Assembly: GCA_947566705.1 (NCBI GenBank)
Contig: CANOLA010000021.1
Span: 1 to 41,442 of the forward strand
Direction: 5' to 3'
From: an uncultured Lachnospiraceae bacterium
GTDB lineage: Bacteria; Bacillota; Clostridia; Lachnospirales; Lachnospiraceae
DNA: 41,442 nt
The notes under the pieces were generated by a model that did not search any database, was not told the origin of the DNA, and worked only from the letters and a program-made list of their open reading frames with translations. Every line of letters starts with the position of its first letter. The stretch's first letter is position 1. The position numbers and the translations under genes are program-made. This document shows positions 33,825 to 41,442 of this stretch, in pieces.

Positions 33825-34299
33825 TATAGTTTACCAGTCCTTCACAGTCAATGATTTTCTGCATGAACGGCGGGAACGCCTGGCCCTGGTAGGTTTTTCC
33901 CGTTGTGACGTCTGTAATCACCCCGGAATCAAAATCAACTTTAACCTCATCTCCTGCTGCAATTTCCACTGCAGCCTCTGGACATTCGATAATCGGCAGT
34001 CCAATGTTAATGGAATTCCGGTAAAAAATACGTGCAAATGTCTCTGCAATCACACAGCTGACCCCGGATGCCTTAATTGCAATCGGTGCATGCTCCCTTG
34101 AGGAACCGCAGCCGAAGTTTTTGTTTGCAACAATAATATCCCCTTCGTTTACTTTCTCATAAAATCCCTGGTCAATATCCTCCATACAGTGTTCGGCAAG
34201 CTCCTTTGGGTCAGAGGAATTTAAGTATCTTGCCGGAATAATAACGTCTGTATCCACGTTGTCTCCGTATTTAAATACGCTTCCATGTGCTTCTTTCAT
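33808..34299 (-). CDS. leuD: 3-isopropylmalate dehydratase small subunit
   Basis: With LeuC isomerises 2-isopropylmalate to 3-isopropylmalate in leucine synthesis. The 163-residue protein has the small-subunit sequences [20 protein letters not shown] (residues 6-25), [20 protein letters not shown] (about 56-75) and [16 protein letters not shown] (about 88-103). This short, archaeal-type form is usual in Clostridia. It is 45 bases downstream of leuC, and its last 17 bases overlap the convergent AP2-protein gene. Confidence 0.94.
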   Translation of the reverse strand: MKEAHGSVFKYGDNVDTDVIIPARYLNSSDPKELAEHCMEDIDQGFYEKVNEGDIIVANKNFGCGSSREHAPIAIKASGVSCVIAETFARIFYRNSINIGLPIIECPEAAVEIAAGDEVKVDFDSGVITDVTTGKTYQGQAFPPFMQKIIDCEGLVNYINQNR

Positions 34300-34344
34300 G
34301 TTTCTGCCTCCTGACTATTATAAAAAACTGCTATTGGCCGTACA

Positions 34345-35613
34345 TCAAAGATGTACGACAGCATCCGGACCGGAAATCCTGCCGGTTACCGCGCTTGCCG
34401 CTGCCACTGCAGGACTTGCAAGATAGACCTCAGACTCCACATGTCCCATACGTCCAACAAAGTTACGGTTTGTCGTGGATACACAGCGTTCCCCTTTTGC
34501 AAGAACACCCATGTAACCGCCAAGGCACGGACCGCAGGTCGGTGTACTTACAATTGCTCCCGCTTCGATAAAGGTTTTCAGCAGTCCTTCCTGCATGGCA
34601 TCCAGGTAAATCTGCTGGGTGGCCGGAATCACTATAACACGGACTCCCTCTGCCACTTTTTTGTCCTTTAATATTTCGGCTGCAGTCCTTAAGTCTTCCA
34701 TCCTGCCGTTGGTACAGGAGCCGATGACAACCTGGTCAATTTTTACTTCACCCACTTCGTCAATGGTTTTTGTATTTTCAGGAAGATGCGGAAATGAAAC
34801 CGTTGGCTTTAAGGTACTTAAGTCAATGGTATACTCCCTGTCATATTCAGCATCCGCATCTGCTTCATACGTTACAAACGGTCTTTTTGAATGCTCTTTC
34901 ATATAGGAAACTGTCAGCTCATCCACCGGGAAAATCCCATTCTTTCCGCCCGCTTCAATCGCCATATTTGCAATGGTAAAACGGTCATCCATGGACAGAT
35001 TCTTTATCCCGTCCCCGGTAAACTCCATGGACTGGTAAAGAGCACCGTCCACACCAATCATTCCGATAATATGAAGAATTACATCTTTTCCGCTTACCCA
35101 TCTGGAAGGCTTTCCGGTAAGCGTAAATTTTATGGCAGACGGAACCTTAAACCAGGCTTTTCCGGTTGCCATTCCTGCCGCCATATCAGTACTTCCGACA
35201 CCTGTCGAAAAAGCACCAAGCGCTCCGTAAGTGCAGGTATGGGAATCTGCGCCAATAATCACATCACCTGCAACAGTAAGACCTTTTTCCGGCAAAAGTG
35301 CATGTTCAATTCCCATCTTTCCAACATCAAAATAATTACTGATATCATGTTTGCACGCAAACTCCCTGACGCATTTGCAGTGCTCTGCAGACTTAATATC
35401 CTTATTCGGTGCAAAATGGTCCATGACCAGCGCGATTTTGTCCTTGTGGAACACGCCGTCCACCTTCATTTTTTCAATTTCGTGAATTGCGACCGGAGAG
35501 GTAATATCATTACCTAAAACCAGATCAAGTTCTGCCTCTATCAGCTGCCCTGCACTGACAGAAGGCAGTCCCGCATGTGCTGCGAGAATTTTCTGGGTCA
35601 TTGTCATTCCCAT
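34345..35613 (-). CDS. leuC: 3-isopropylmalate dehydratase large subunit
   Basis: Iron-sulfur large subunit of isopropylmalate isomerase. The 422-residue protein has the aconitase-type motifs [17 protein letters not shown] near residue 64, [27 protein letters not shown] (about 119-145), [20 protein letters not shown] (about 297-316) and [15 protein letters not shown] (about 354-368); the Cys residues in the last two regions ligate the 4Fe-4S cluster. Length matches the archaeal/clostridial class. AGGAGG precedes the ATG. It is followed by leuD and is divergent from a LysR-type regulator that may control it. Confidence 0.95.
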   Translation of the reverse strand: MGMTMTQKILAAHAGLPSVSAGQLIEAELDLVLGNDITSPVAIHEIEKMKVDGVFHKDKIALVMDHFAPNKDIKSAEHCKCVREFACKHDISNYFDVGKMGIEHALLPEKGLTVAGDVIIGADSHTCTYGALGAFSTGVGSTDMAAGMATGKAWFKVPSAIKFTLTGKPSRWVSGKDVILHIIGMIGVDGALYQSMEFTGDGIKNLSMDDRFTIANMAIEAGGKNGIFPVDELTVSYMKEHSKRPFVTYEADADAEYDREYTIDLSTLKPTVSFPHLPENTKTIDEVGEVKIDQVVIGSCTNGRMEDLRTAAEILKDKKVAEGVRVIVIPATQQIYLDAMQEGLLKTFIEAGAIVSTPTCGPCLGGYMGVLAKGERCVSTTNRNFVGRMGHVESEVYLASPAVAAASAVTGRISGPDAVVHL

Positions 35614-35647
35614 GGTATTCTCCTCCTTGTTTCTTATTCATACAAGC

Positions 35648-35653
35648 ATTTTA
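35648..35653 (-). promoter_or_regulatory. leuC -10 element
   Basis: TAAAAT (35653-35648) with an upstream TGG gives an extended -10; the matching -35 (TTTATT, 17 bases upstream) is weak. This is typical of an activator-dependent promoter and suits control by the divergent LysR-type regulator. AT-rich sequence between 35660 and 35700 has several ATAA/TTAT pairs that could hold its binding sites. Confidence 0.45.
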
Positions 35654-35692
35654 CCACATCCCATTTCATAAATAAAATACATAATAAACATA

Positions 35693-35721
35693 TTTACCAT
35701 AACTGCGCTGCATGATATAAT
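35693..35721 (+). promoter_or_regulatory. promoter of the LysR-type regulator gene
   Basis: TTTACC (35693-35698), 17 bases, and TATAAT (35716-35721) with an extended -10 (TGATATAAT). The -10 ends about 42 bases before the start codon. Confidence 0.7.
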
Positions 35722-35762
35722 GTAAGTAAAGAAACGGACAGTGCCAGAACGGAGGAGCACCC

Positions 35763-36701
35763 ATGAACCAGAATTTATCATCTTACTGGATTTTTTATAC
35801 TGTTGCAGGCGCCGGAAATATTTCAAAAGCAGCCAAAGAACTTTATATCAGCCAGCCTGCCATCAGCAAATCCATCCAGAAGCTGGAGGAAAACTTAGGA
35901 TGCAGGCTTTTTTCCAGAAGCTCCCGCGGCGTCCAGCTGACAGACGAAGGACAGCTTTTGTACGGACACGTCAGAGAGGCCTTTGACACTTTAAGCACCG
36001 GAGAGGAAAAACTAAAACGCTCTATTGAGCTTGGCGTGGGACATCTGCAAATCGGCGTCAGTACCACACTCTGCAAGCATATGCTTCTGCCCTGCTTAAA
36101 GGAATTTATTCGGAAAAACCCGCATATCCGTATTTCCATCAGCTGCCAGTCTACCAACGATACACTGCATCTGCTGGATGAGAATAAAATTGATATCGGA
36201 TTAATCGGCAGACCGGAAAACCTAAAGAATATGAGTTTCTATTTTTTAGGTGAGATTGAGGATATCTTTACGGCAAGTCCGGATTATCTTGCCAATCTGA
36301 AAAAACGCGGAACCGGCAGCGACATTCTGGAAAATGCAACGCTTATGCTGCTTGACAAAAATAATATGACAAGGCGCTATATTGACGATTATCTGCAGGA
36401 AAACCATATTACAGCAGCTGATTTTATTGATATTTCGGATATGGATTTACTGATAGAATTTGCAAAAATCGGAGTAGGCGCTGCGTGTGTCATTAAAAAT
36501 TTTGTATCCAGGGAGCTTGCTGACGGCAGTCTGGTTGAAATTCCTTTAAAAATTCCAATCAAAAAACGAGAGGTTGGTTTTGCCTGCAGGGAGCATGTAA
36601 AACCTTCCAGGGCATTACAGACCTTTATTGACTTTTTTACCACAAATATACCGGAGAAAAAAAATCTTCCGGATTCAAAGAAAGGATCATACTGCATATG
36701 A
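35763..36701 (+). CDS. LysR-type transcriptional regulator next to leuCD
   Basis: A 312-residue LysR-family protein. The N-terminal winged helix has YTVAGAGNISKAAKELYISQPAISKSIQKLEENLGCRLF (about residues 11-49), ending in the usual LFSRSSRGVQLTDEG. The C-terminal effector-binding domain (about 90-300) includes LQIGVSTTLCKHMLLPCLKEF and DIGLIGRPENL. GGAGGAGC lies just before the ATG. It diverges from leuCD and overlaps the DUF6062-type gene by 4 bases (ATGA). Control of leuCD in response to a leucine-pathway intermediate is a reasonable guess, not shown by the sequence. Confidence 0.88.
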   Translation: MNQNLSSYWIFYTVAGAGNISKAAKELYISQPAISKSIQKLEENLGCRLFSRSSRGVQLTDEGQLLYGHVREAFDTLSTGEEKLKRSIELGVGHLQIGVSTTLCKHMLLPCLKEFIRKNPHIRISISCQSTNDTLHLLDENKIDIGLIGRPENLKNMSFYFLGEIEDIFTASPDYLANLKKRGTGSDILENATLMLLDKNNMTRRYIDDYLQENHITAADFIDISDMDLLIEFAKIGVGAACVIKNFVSRELADGSLVEIPLKIPIKKREVGFACREHVKPSRALQTFIDFFTTNIPEKKNLPDSKKGSYCI

Positions 36702-37459
36702 AAGAACAAATTCACACCATACCAATTTCAGAAGCCATGGAAAACGCCGGAGAATGTCCGTTCTGCTATATTGAGCGGCGCACGGAGGAACACATGATGA
36801 ACTTTGTACTCGGACACGGGGCATCCTATATGGAGGCTGACATCCGCGATATGACAGACCGTGAAGGCTTCTGCCGTGCACATTTTAAAAAGATGTTCGA
36901 TTTCGGCAACTCCCTGGGAAATGCATGGATTTTAAAAACGCTTTATAAACGCCATCTGGAGGAAATGGACAAAGAGTTTAAAAATTTCAAACCGGAAAGC
37001 TCCGGGAAAAAGGGACTTTTTGGGAAAAAAGCAGAATCAGACAATAGTATTGTGGACTGGATCAACCGCAGGGAATCCTCCTGCTTTATCTGCACCAGTG
37101 TCAGCAACACATTTCATGCCTATATGAAAACATTTTTTAACATGTACAAAAGTGATGCGGATTTTCGCAGACAGGTCGCCGAAACCAAAGGCTTCTGCCT
37201 TGACCACTTTAAGGTACTCTGTGAAGGCGCAGACACCATGCTTACGGACAAAGAACGGAAGGATTTCTATGATACCATGCTTCCTCTTATGAAAGAAAAT
37301 GTAAACCGTGTTTATGAAGACATCGCATGGTTTGTGGAAAAATACGATTACAAAAACCGTGATGCAGACTGGAAGAATTCCAAGGACGCCATCCAGCGCG
37401 GAATGCAAAAGCTGCGCGGAAGCGACCCTTCTCTCCCGCCGCATGTGTTAAAAAAATAA
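36698..37459 (+). CDS. Cys/His-rich cytoplasmic protein, DUF6062-like
   Basis: Function unknown. The 253-residue soluble protein has paired Cys motifs that look like metal or cluster ligands: CPFCYIERRTEEH (about 21-33), GFCRAHFKKM (about 57-66), SSCFICTSVSNTF (about 129-141), and GFCLDHFKVLCEGA (about 166-179). Two similar halves, each with CxxC then C-x2-H, suggest a duplicated zinc- or iron-binding fold. It resembles what is annotated DUF6062 in Lachnospiraceae. Its ATG overlaps the LysR-gene stop (ATGA), so the two are translationally coupled. Its last 12 bases overlap the convergent YwaF-type gene. Confidence 0.65.
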   Translation: MKEQIHTIPISEAMENAGECPFCYIERRTEEHMMNFVLGHGASYMEADIRDMTDREGFCRAHFKKMFDFGNSLGNAWILKTLYKRHLEEMDKEFKNFKPESSGKKGLFGKKAESDNSIVDWINRRESSCFICTSVSNTFHAYMKTFFNMYKSDADFRRQVAETKGFCLDHFKVLCEGADTMLTDKERKDFYDTMLPLMKENVNRVYEDIAWFVEKYDYKNRDADWKNSKDAIQRGMQKLRGSDPSLPPHVLKK

Positions 37460-38194
37460 TTTCCGAATGATTTTATGTCCTGCATACATAAGCAGAATGC
37501 AGAGTATCACCAGAAAGGCATATCCGGCCAGGTATCCGGGGTTTCCCCACCAGTCTGCAAGCAGTTCCAGCGGGGAACCTTCGGATGGCCAGTTCACGAA
37601 CATATAATTCGTATGAAAATGCTTGTCAAAAAAATAAACCGGAGCAACTGTCAGCGCAAGAAACGCAATAACCTGCAAGATTTTTCCGGATTCCGGCACA
37701 ATCTTATGCGAATACAGCATGGCGGACACATACATTACGATTTCAATATGGAACAGAAATCCCTCAATGGTGATAAAATGCACCAGGGGATAAAACGCCC
37801 AGTTTGGGAAAACCAGTGCAAGCACTGTCCCGGGCAGTCCCAGGGTATACAGCACCTGCCCCGTCCATTTCCATCCGGTCATACAGTGCAGGGCACACAG
37901 TATTCCCGTCAGGCTGCACAGATGAAACGGAAGCTCATAAAGAAGCTGTTCATGTATGATAATAATATAAATTATCCGAAGCAGTATCCATGCCGGCATG
38001 GAATATGCAAGAATCTGCTCTGCCCGTCTTCTTTTACTGCTGTCTGCTTTTATATAATAACACATAAAACAGACGGTAAACAGGATACAAATGAACAGCC
38101 AGACCAGATGTCCTGTGTGAAACAGTCCAAACCCGATTCCATCGGGCATTTGTGTCTCATATGTAAAAAAATATTCCAAATATGAAATCTTCAC
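37448..38194 (-). CDS. TIGR02206/YwaF-type membrane protein
   Basis: A 248-residue polytopic protein with about seven membrane segments, in the YwaF (TIGR02206, TMEM164-like) family judged by HTGHLVWLF near 27, the conserved LPFHLCSLTGILCALH (about 87-102), LGLPGTVLALVFPNW near 117, and FHTNYMFVNWP near 192. The start is GTG 38194 with AGGGATAAGA upstream. Its function is not established; the family has been linked to membrane lipids only by weak analogy. It overlaps the end of the convergent DUF6062-like gene by 12 bases. Confidence 0.8.
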   Translation of the reverse strand: MKISYLEYFFTYETQMPDGIGFGLFHTGHLVWLFICILFTVCFMCYYIKADSSKRRRAEQILAYSMPAWILLRIIYIIIIHEQLLYELPFHLCSLTGILCALHCMTGWKWTGQVLYTLGLPGTVLALVFPNWAFYPLVHFITIEGFLFHIEIVMYVSAMLYSHKIVPESGKILQVIAFLALTVAPVYFFDKHFHTNYMFVNWPSEGSPLELLADWWGNPGYLAGYAFLVILCILLMYAGHKIIRKLFF

Positions 38195-38226
38195 TCTTAT
38201 CCCTGACTTTCAAAAATATGTCTTAT

Positions 38227-39271
38227 TTATGCTATTATTACCAGCTTTTGATAATTCATACCGGATTGTATTTTAAATTTCTTTTTTCCGCTGATGGCTT
38301 TTACTTTTACCTTTTTGTCCAGCCCGGCTTTCTGGAACAGTTTTTTGTATTTTTTCAGGCAGCTTTTCGGGACTTTTATTACGGTGTTTTTGTTGAGTCC
38401 TAAGAATGCTCCTTTATAAATGTGGTTTAGGTTTTTGGACTTAATGGTAATTACTTTTAATTTTTTACAGTCCTGAAAAATTCCATAGCGGCTGTATGTA
38501 TTTTTTTCTATATAAAAGTTTGTCACATTTTCCGGAATTTCAACGGATGTAATTCCAGCCCCCATAAAGGCAGCTGAATCTATTTTTTTCACCGAAACTG
38601 GTATTTTAACTTTCCGTAGTCTTTTACAATTACGGAACAGCCCCTCTTCAATTGTCTTCAATTTATCAGGTAAGTAAATATATTCAAGATTCTTGCATTC
38701 GGCAAAAGCATATACTCCTATCTTAGTTACTTTATCAGGAATTTCAATTTTCTTTAAGTTCCAACATCCGCCAAACACACATCTGCCTATGGTGACTACT
38801 TTTTTGGGAATACAAATTTCTGGTAAATTACGGCAGGCAGAAAACGCATAATTTCCAATTTAAAGTAATATTATCTGACATGATAACTGTTTCAAGGCTC
38901 CAACAGTTTTGAAATACGCCCTCTCCTATATAAGTTACCGTGTCAGGCAGCTTAATCGTTTTTAGTTTATAAAAATCCATAAACTCCTCCCCCGGCAGAC
39001 CAGTAATTCCATTTTCAATCACAAGGTGTTCAGCTTCCTCACTCCAGCACCACCACTCCGGTTCCGGGCTGTGACCGTCCAGTTCAAAATACTTCAGGTC
39101 TTTTGTTCCAGAAAAAGTCAGTGTTCTGTTTTTTCTTTCGTACTTCCATGTATTTCCATTTGCATCCTGTCCGGATAATGTTTTTCCTTTAGCAGCCAGA
39201 GTATTTCCATTCAGAAAAAACATACTTACAGCCAGAAACAGCAGGGCTGCCTTTTTTATCATCCTTTTCAT
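38227..39271 (-). pseudogene. BspA-type leucine-rich repeat surface protein, frameshifted
   Basis: A tandem copy of the gene at 39315-40427. It starts at ATG 39271 (MKRMIKKAALLF, RBS GGGGAGGC) with a signal peptide. It reads correctly as far as ETVIMSDNIT and then runs out of frame to a stop (38828). Shifting frame by one base at about 38860 restores the paralogue-like sequence IGNYAFSACRNLPEICIPKK, then VTIGRCVFGGCWNLKKIEIP, and the open frame continues to 38227. A single extra base (or a two-base loss) explains the break. The repaired product would be about 350 residues with a signal peptide and LRR_5 repeats (23-residue type, IPxxVTxIGxxAF). No second fault was seen. Confidence 0.85.
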
Positions 39272-39314
39272 TCTGCCTCCCCGTATTATTTCCATCCCTT
39301 CAAAATCGTTTCAA

Positions 39315-40427
39315 TTATTTATTGTCAGCATTACCAGCCACTTTACATATCCCATATTTATGCCCTGATATCGTGACTCGGGTTTTTGTTACCGGACAGT
39401 CTTTTACTATAATGGGACTGAATTTCTTTTTGCCGCTGATGGCTTTCACCTTTACCTTTTTGTCCAGTCCCGCTTTATGGAACATCTTTTTGTATTTTTT
39501 CAGGCAGCTTTTCGGGACTTTTATTACGGTGTTTTTGCTGAGTCCTGAGAATGCTCCTTTATAAATGTAATTTAGGTTTTTGGACTTAATGGTAATTACC
39601 TTTAAATTTTTACATTTTTGAAATATTCCATTAGTGTCATATTCATACATTCCTTTTCCCTTATAAAAACTCATCACATTTTCTGGTATTTCCATACTTG
39701 TAATTCCAGAACCTAAAAAAGCAGCTATTTGAATTTTTTTCACTGAAGTTGGCAGTATCACTTTCAAAAGTTTTTTACAATTGCGAAACAATCCCTCTTC
39801 AATTACTGTTAAATCTTTCGGTAACTTTATGGCTTCAAGATTCTCACATTCAGCAAAAGCTAACGCTCCTATTTTAGTCACTTTTTCTGGTATTTCTAAT
39901 TTTTTTATACTCTTACATCCACAAAATGCTCCCTCACCAATAGTAGTCACTTTTTCCGGTATCGAGATATCTTGTAAATTATGGCAACTAATAAATGCAT
40001 TATTACCTATAGAAATAATGTTTTTTGGCATATTAATTGTTTTCAATTCTCTGCAATTATCGAAAACGCAATGCCCAATATATGTTACAGTATCCGGCAG
40101 TTCAACCGTTTTCAACTTATAGAAATCAGAAAATTCCTCCCCTGGCAGACCAGTAATTCCATTTTCAATTACAAGATGTTCAGCTTCATTATTCCAGCAC
40201 CACCACCCGGGTTCCGGGCTGTGCCCGTCAAGCTCAAATTCTTCTAAATCCGTTGTTCCTGAAAAGGTCAGCGTCTTTGTTTCCCTGTCATAAACCCATT
40301 TATTTCCGTTGTAATCCTCTCCGGATAATGGTTTTTGTTTTGCCTGCGGCGTATTAATATTTAAAAAAAACAAACTGCCAAATAACAGAAAAACCATGAT
40401 TATCTTTCTGCAAATCCGCTCTTTCAA
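39315..40427 (-). CDS. secreted BspA-type leucine-rich repeat protein
   Basis: A surface-type protein, probably an adhesin or scaffold. The preferred start is TTG 40427 (KERICRKIIMVFLLFGSLFF), with GGGGTGAT upstream and aligned to the start of its tandem copy; ATG 40451 is an alternative. A signal peptide is followed by a domain seen also in the copy (TLTFSGTTDLEEFELDGHSP and WWCWNNEAEHLVIENG), then about eight LRR_5 units (LPDTVTYIGHCVFDNCRELK, IPEKVTTIGEGAFCGCKSIK, IPEKVTKIGALAFAECENLE and so on). The C-terminal KTRVTISGHKYGIC segment is not shared with the copy. It follows the subtilase gene closely, suggesting co-transcription of a secreted cluster. Confidence 0.85.
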   Translation of the reverse strand: MKERICRKIIMVFLLFGSLFFLNINTPQAKQKPLSGEDYNGNKWVYDRETKTLTFSGTTDLEEFELDGHSPEPGWWCWNNEAEHLVIENGITGLPGEEFSDFYKLKTVELPDTVTYIGHCVFDNCRELKTINMPKNIISIGNNAFISCHNLQDISIPEKVTTIGEGAFCGCKSIKKLEIPEKVTKIGALAFAECENLEAIKLPKDLTVIEEGLFRNCKKLLKVILPTSVKKIQIAAFLGSGITSMEIPENVMSFYKGKGMYEYDTNGIFQKCKNLKVITIKSKNLNYIYKGAFSGLSKNTVIKVPKSCLKKYKKMFHKAGLDKKVKVKAISGKKKFSPIIVKDCPVTKTRVTISGHKYGICKVAGNADNK

Positions 40428-40441
40428 TTTATCACCCCATA

Positions 40442-41442
40442 CTATTTCCATTGCTCAACCACCTTTTTTACTTTTGCATTACTGGCATTATTTACGATTT
40501 CCTTAAGCTTTTTATTATCACCAGGTTTTAAATAGTCAGAGAGTTTTATTATGCCATATGAATTAATTACATATTTCTTCTTTTGTGCATCTCCTTTATA
40601 CTTTTTTGCTGTGGAACATTTCTTGTAATACTTGATTTCCGTAAAAACATCCTTTGTGCCTGCTTTCTGTTTATTTATCGAAGTAGCAAATATTTTATTG
40701 CACACACGCTTTGCACTGGTCCATCTGTTTTTAATACAGCCCGGATTATCGACAAAATCCGTTTCAGGATATGGCTTGCCGGTTTTTGGATCTTTGGGAC
40801 CATGTGTAAGACGTTTCCAGCTGGAACATAAAGTGTTCAGGCTCTTTTTCTCCAAATTCTTTCTTTGGTCTTCCATTCCTTTTATACCTGCCGTGCTGTG
40901 TGCAAAAATATCAGCAACTGTATGAAGTGACATTCCGTACAGAAAAAGCCCCTTTTCTTCCTGCCTGGTACATTTGTATTCATGAAATCCCCCATACTTT
41001 TCCGTTGTATTAACCAGCTGTTTTAACAGTTTCTTTTCATCCTTGTCCGCACAGTCTTTTTCTGCAATCCACTCCCCGTCCTTATACATTTTTGTCGCAG
41101 CCTTTGATATAAATCGGTATGCTTTCACATAATTATATTCGGAGTAACCGTGAAAGGCGGGATTATCATGCCCGTTTACTTTTGATTTCTTTTTATCCGG
41201 CCAGAGAGTTCCTTCCCGTATCATTTCCATTTTCTTTGATGTAATTTCATGCTGGTTCTTTTTCCAGTATCCTTCCACCGTCTCCTCATCCAGGCACAGC
41301 AGCGCATCCATATTACTGTCTATCTCATACTCTTCCACAGCCGTCTCCGGCGCATGGTACTGCTGCCACAGCACTGCCGCAAGCGCAGTCACCTGCGGCG
41401 CCGCCATGCTCGAACCGGAGAAGCTCGTCAGCATCCCGAACG
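40442..41442 (-). CDS. C-terminal part of a subtilisin-like protease fused to a His/Asp-rich domain (partial)
   Basis: The gene runs off the right end of the window. The visible 333 or so residues begin at F-G-M-L-T-S-F-S-G-S-S-M-A-A-P, the catalytic-Ser motif (GTSMAAP-like) of S8 subtilases. About 50 residues later a different domain starts: AFHGYSEYNYVKAYRFISKAAT (about residues 95-116), and LFLYGMSLHTVADIFAHSTAG (about 165-185). HxxxDxxxH (H-T-V-A-D-I-F-A-H) resembles the metal-binding helix of zinc-dependent phospholipase C-like proteins. The C-terminal tail is Lys-rich. The stop is 15 bases before the LRR-protein start. Confidence 0.75.
   Translation of the reverse strand, partial: FGMLTSFSGSSMAAPQVTALAAVLWQQYHAPETAVEEYEIDSNMDALLCLDEETVEGYWKKNQHEITSKKMEMIREGTLWPDKKKSKVNGHDNPAFHGYSEYNYVKAYRFISKAATKMYKDGEWIAEKDCADKDEKKLLKQLVNTTEKYGGFHEYKCTRQEEKGLFLYGMSLHTVADIFAHSTAGIKGMEDQRKNLEKKSLNTLCSSWKRLTHGPKDPKTGKPYPETDFVDNPGCIKNRWTSAKRVCNKIFATSINKQKAGTKDVFTEIKYYKKCSTAKKYKGDAQKKKYVINSYGIIKLSDYLKPGDNKKLKEIVNNASNAKVKKVVEQWK

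Noticed and set aside
38200-41442. Prophage or genomic island at the right end
   Set aside because: No integrase, transposase, tRNA or attachment repeats; only secreted-protein genes are visible.

Overview
The window looks like chromosome of an anaerobic, low-to-mid GC Firmicute (Clostridia), most like a motile Lachnospiraceae. This is inferred from a complete six-gene Rnf complex, a phenylalanine T-box leader on pheST, a Firmicute-type 6S RNA, a SpoIID-family protein, strong AGGAGG ribosome binding sites, glutamate 5-kinase without a PUA domain, and chemotaxis and PilZ genes. No tRNA, rRNA, CRISPR array, insertion sequence or phage was seen.

Layout. 1-900: proB and the first codons of the next gene, probably proA. 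968-5493: a small membrane protein, then an accessory operon of an HSP90-like GHKL ATPase and two helical, TPR-like proteins. The operon carries a palindromic repeat that supplies the last five codons of two of its proteins. 5719-11837: apbE facing the rnfCDGEAB operon; ApbE would attach FMN to RnfG and RnfD. 12072-17733: a YprB-like nuclease, cheR, the cmk-ispH-S1 overlap operon and tyrA. 17737-24563: aroA, a PilZ protein and the pheS-pheT-queA operon behind its T-box. 24588-27603: a SpoIID-like protein, 6S RNA, and a secreted Ig-like/barnase protein with a premature stop. 27675-31303: ATP-type pckA, a small membrane protein, and a CheY-like plus CheX-like pair. 31347-35613: thrC, a two-AP2-domain protein and leuCD. 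35763-38194: a LysR regulator coupled to a Cys-rich DUF6062-type protein, and a YwaF-type membrane protein. 38227-41442: a secreted-protein cluster with the C-terminal part of a subtilase fused to a His/Asp-rich domain and two BspA-type leucine-rich repeat proteins, the distal one frameshifted.

Most of the window is housekeeping metabolism (Pro, Phe/Tyr, Thr, Leu, isoprenoids, PEP/oxaloacetate, ferredoxin:NAD+ energy coupling). The parts most worth a second look are the HSP90/TPR operon and its stop-codon repeat, the barnase-like ORF stopped one codon before its catalytic Glu, the AP2 protein with a degenerate HNH core, and the subtilase fusion with its duplicated LRR proteins. All family calls come from reading motifs; no database search was run.
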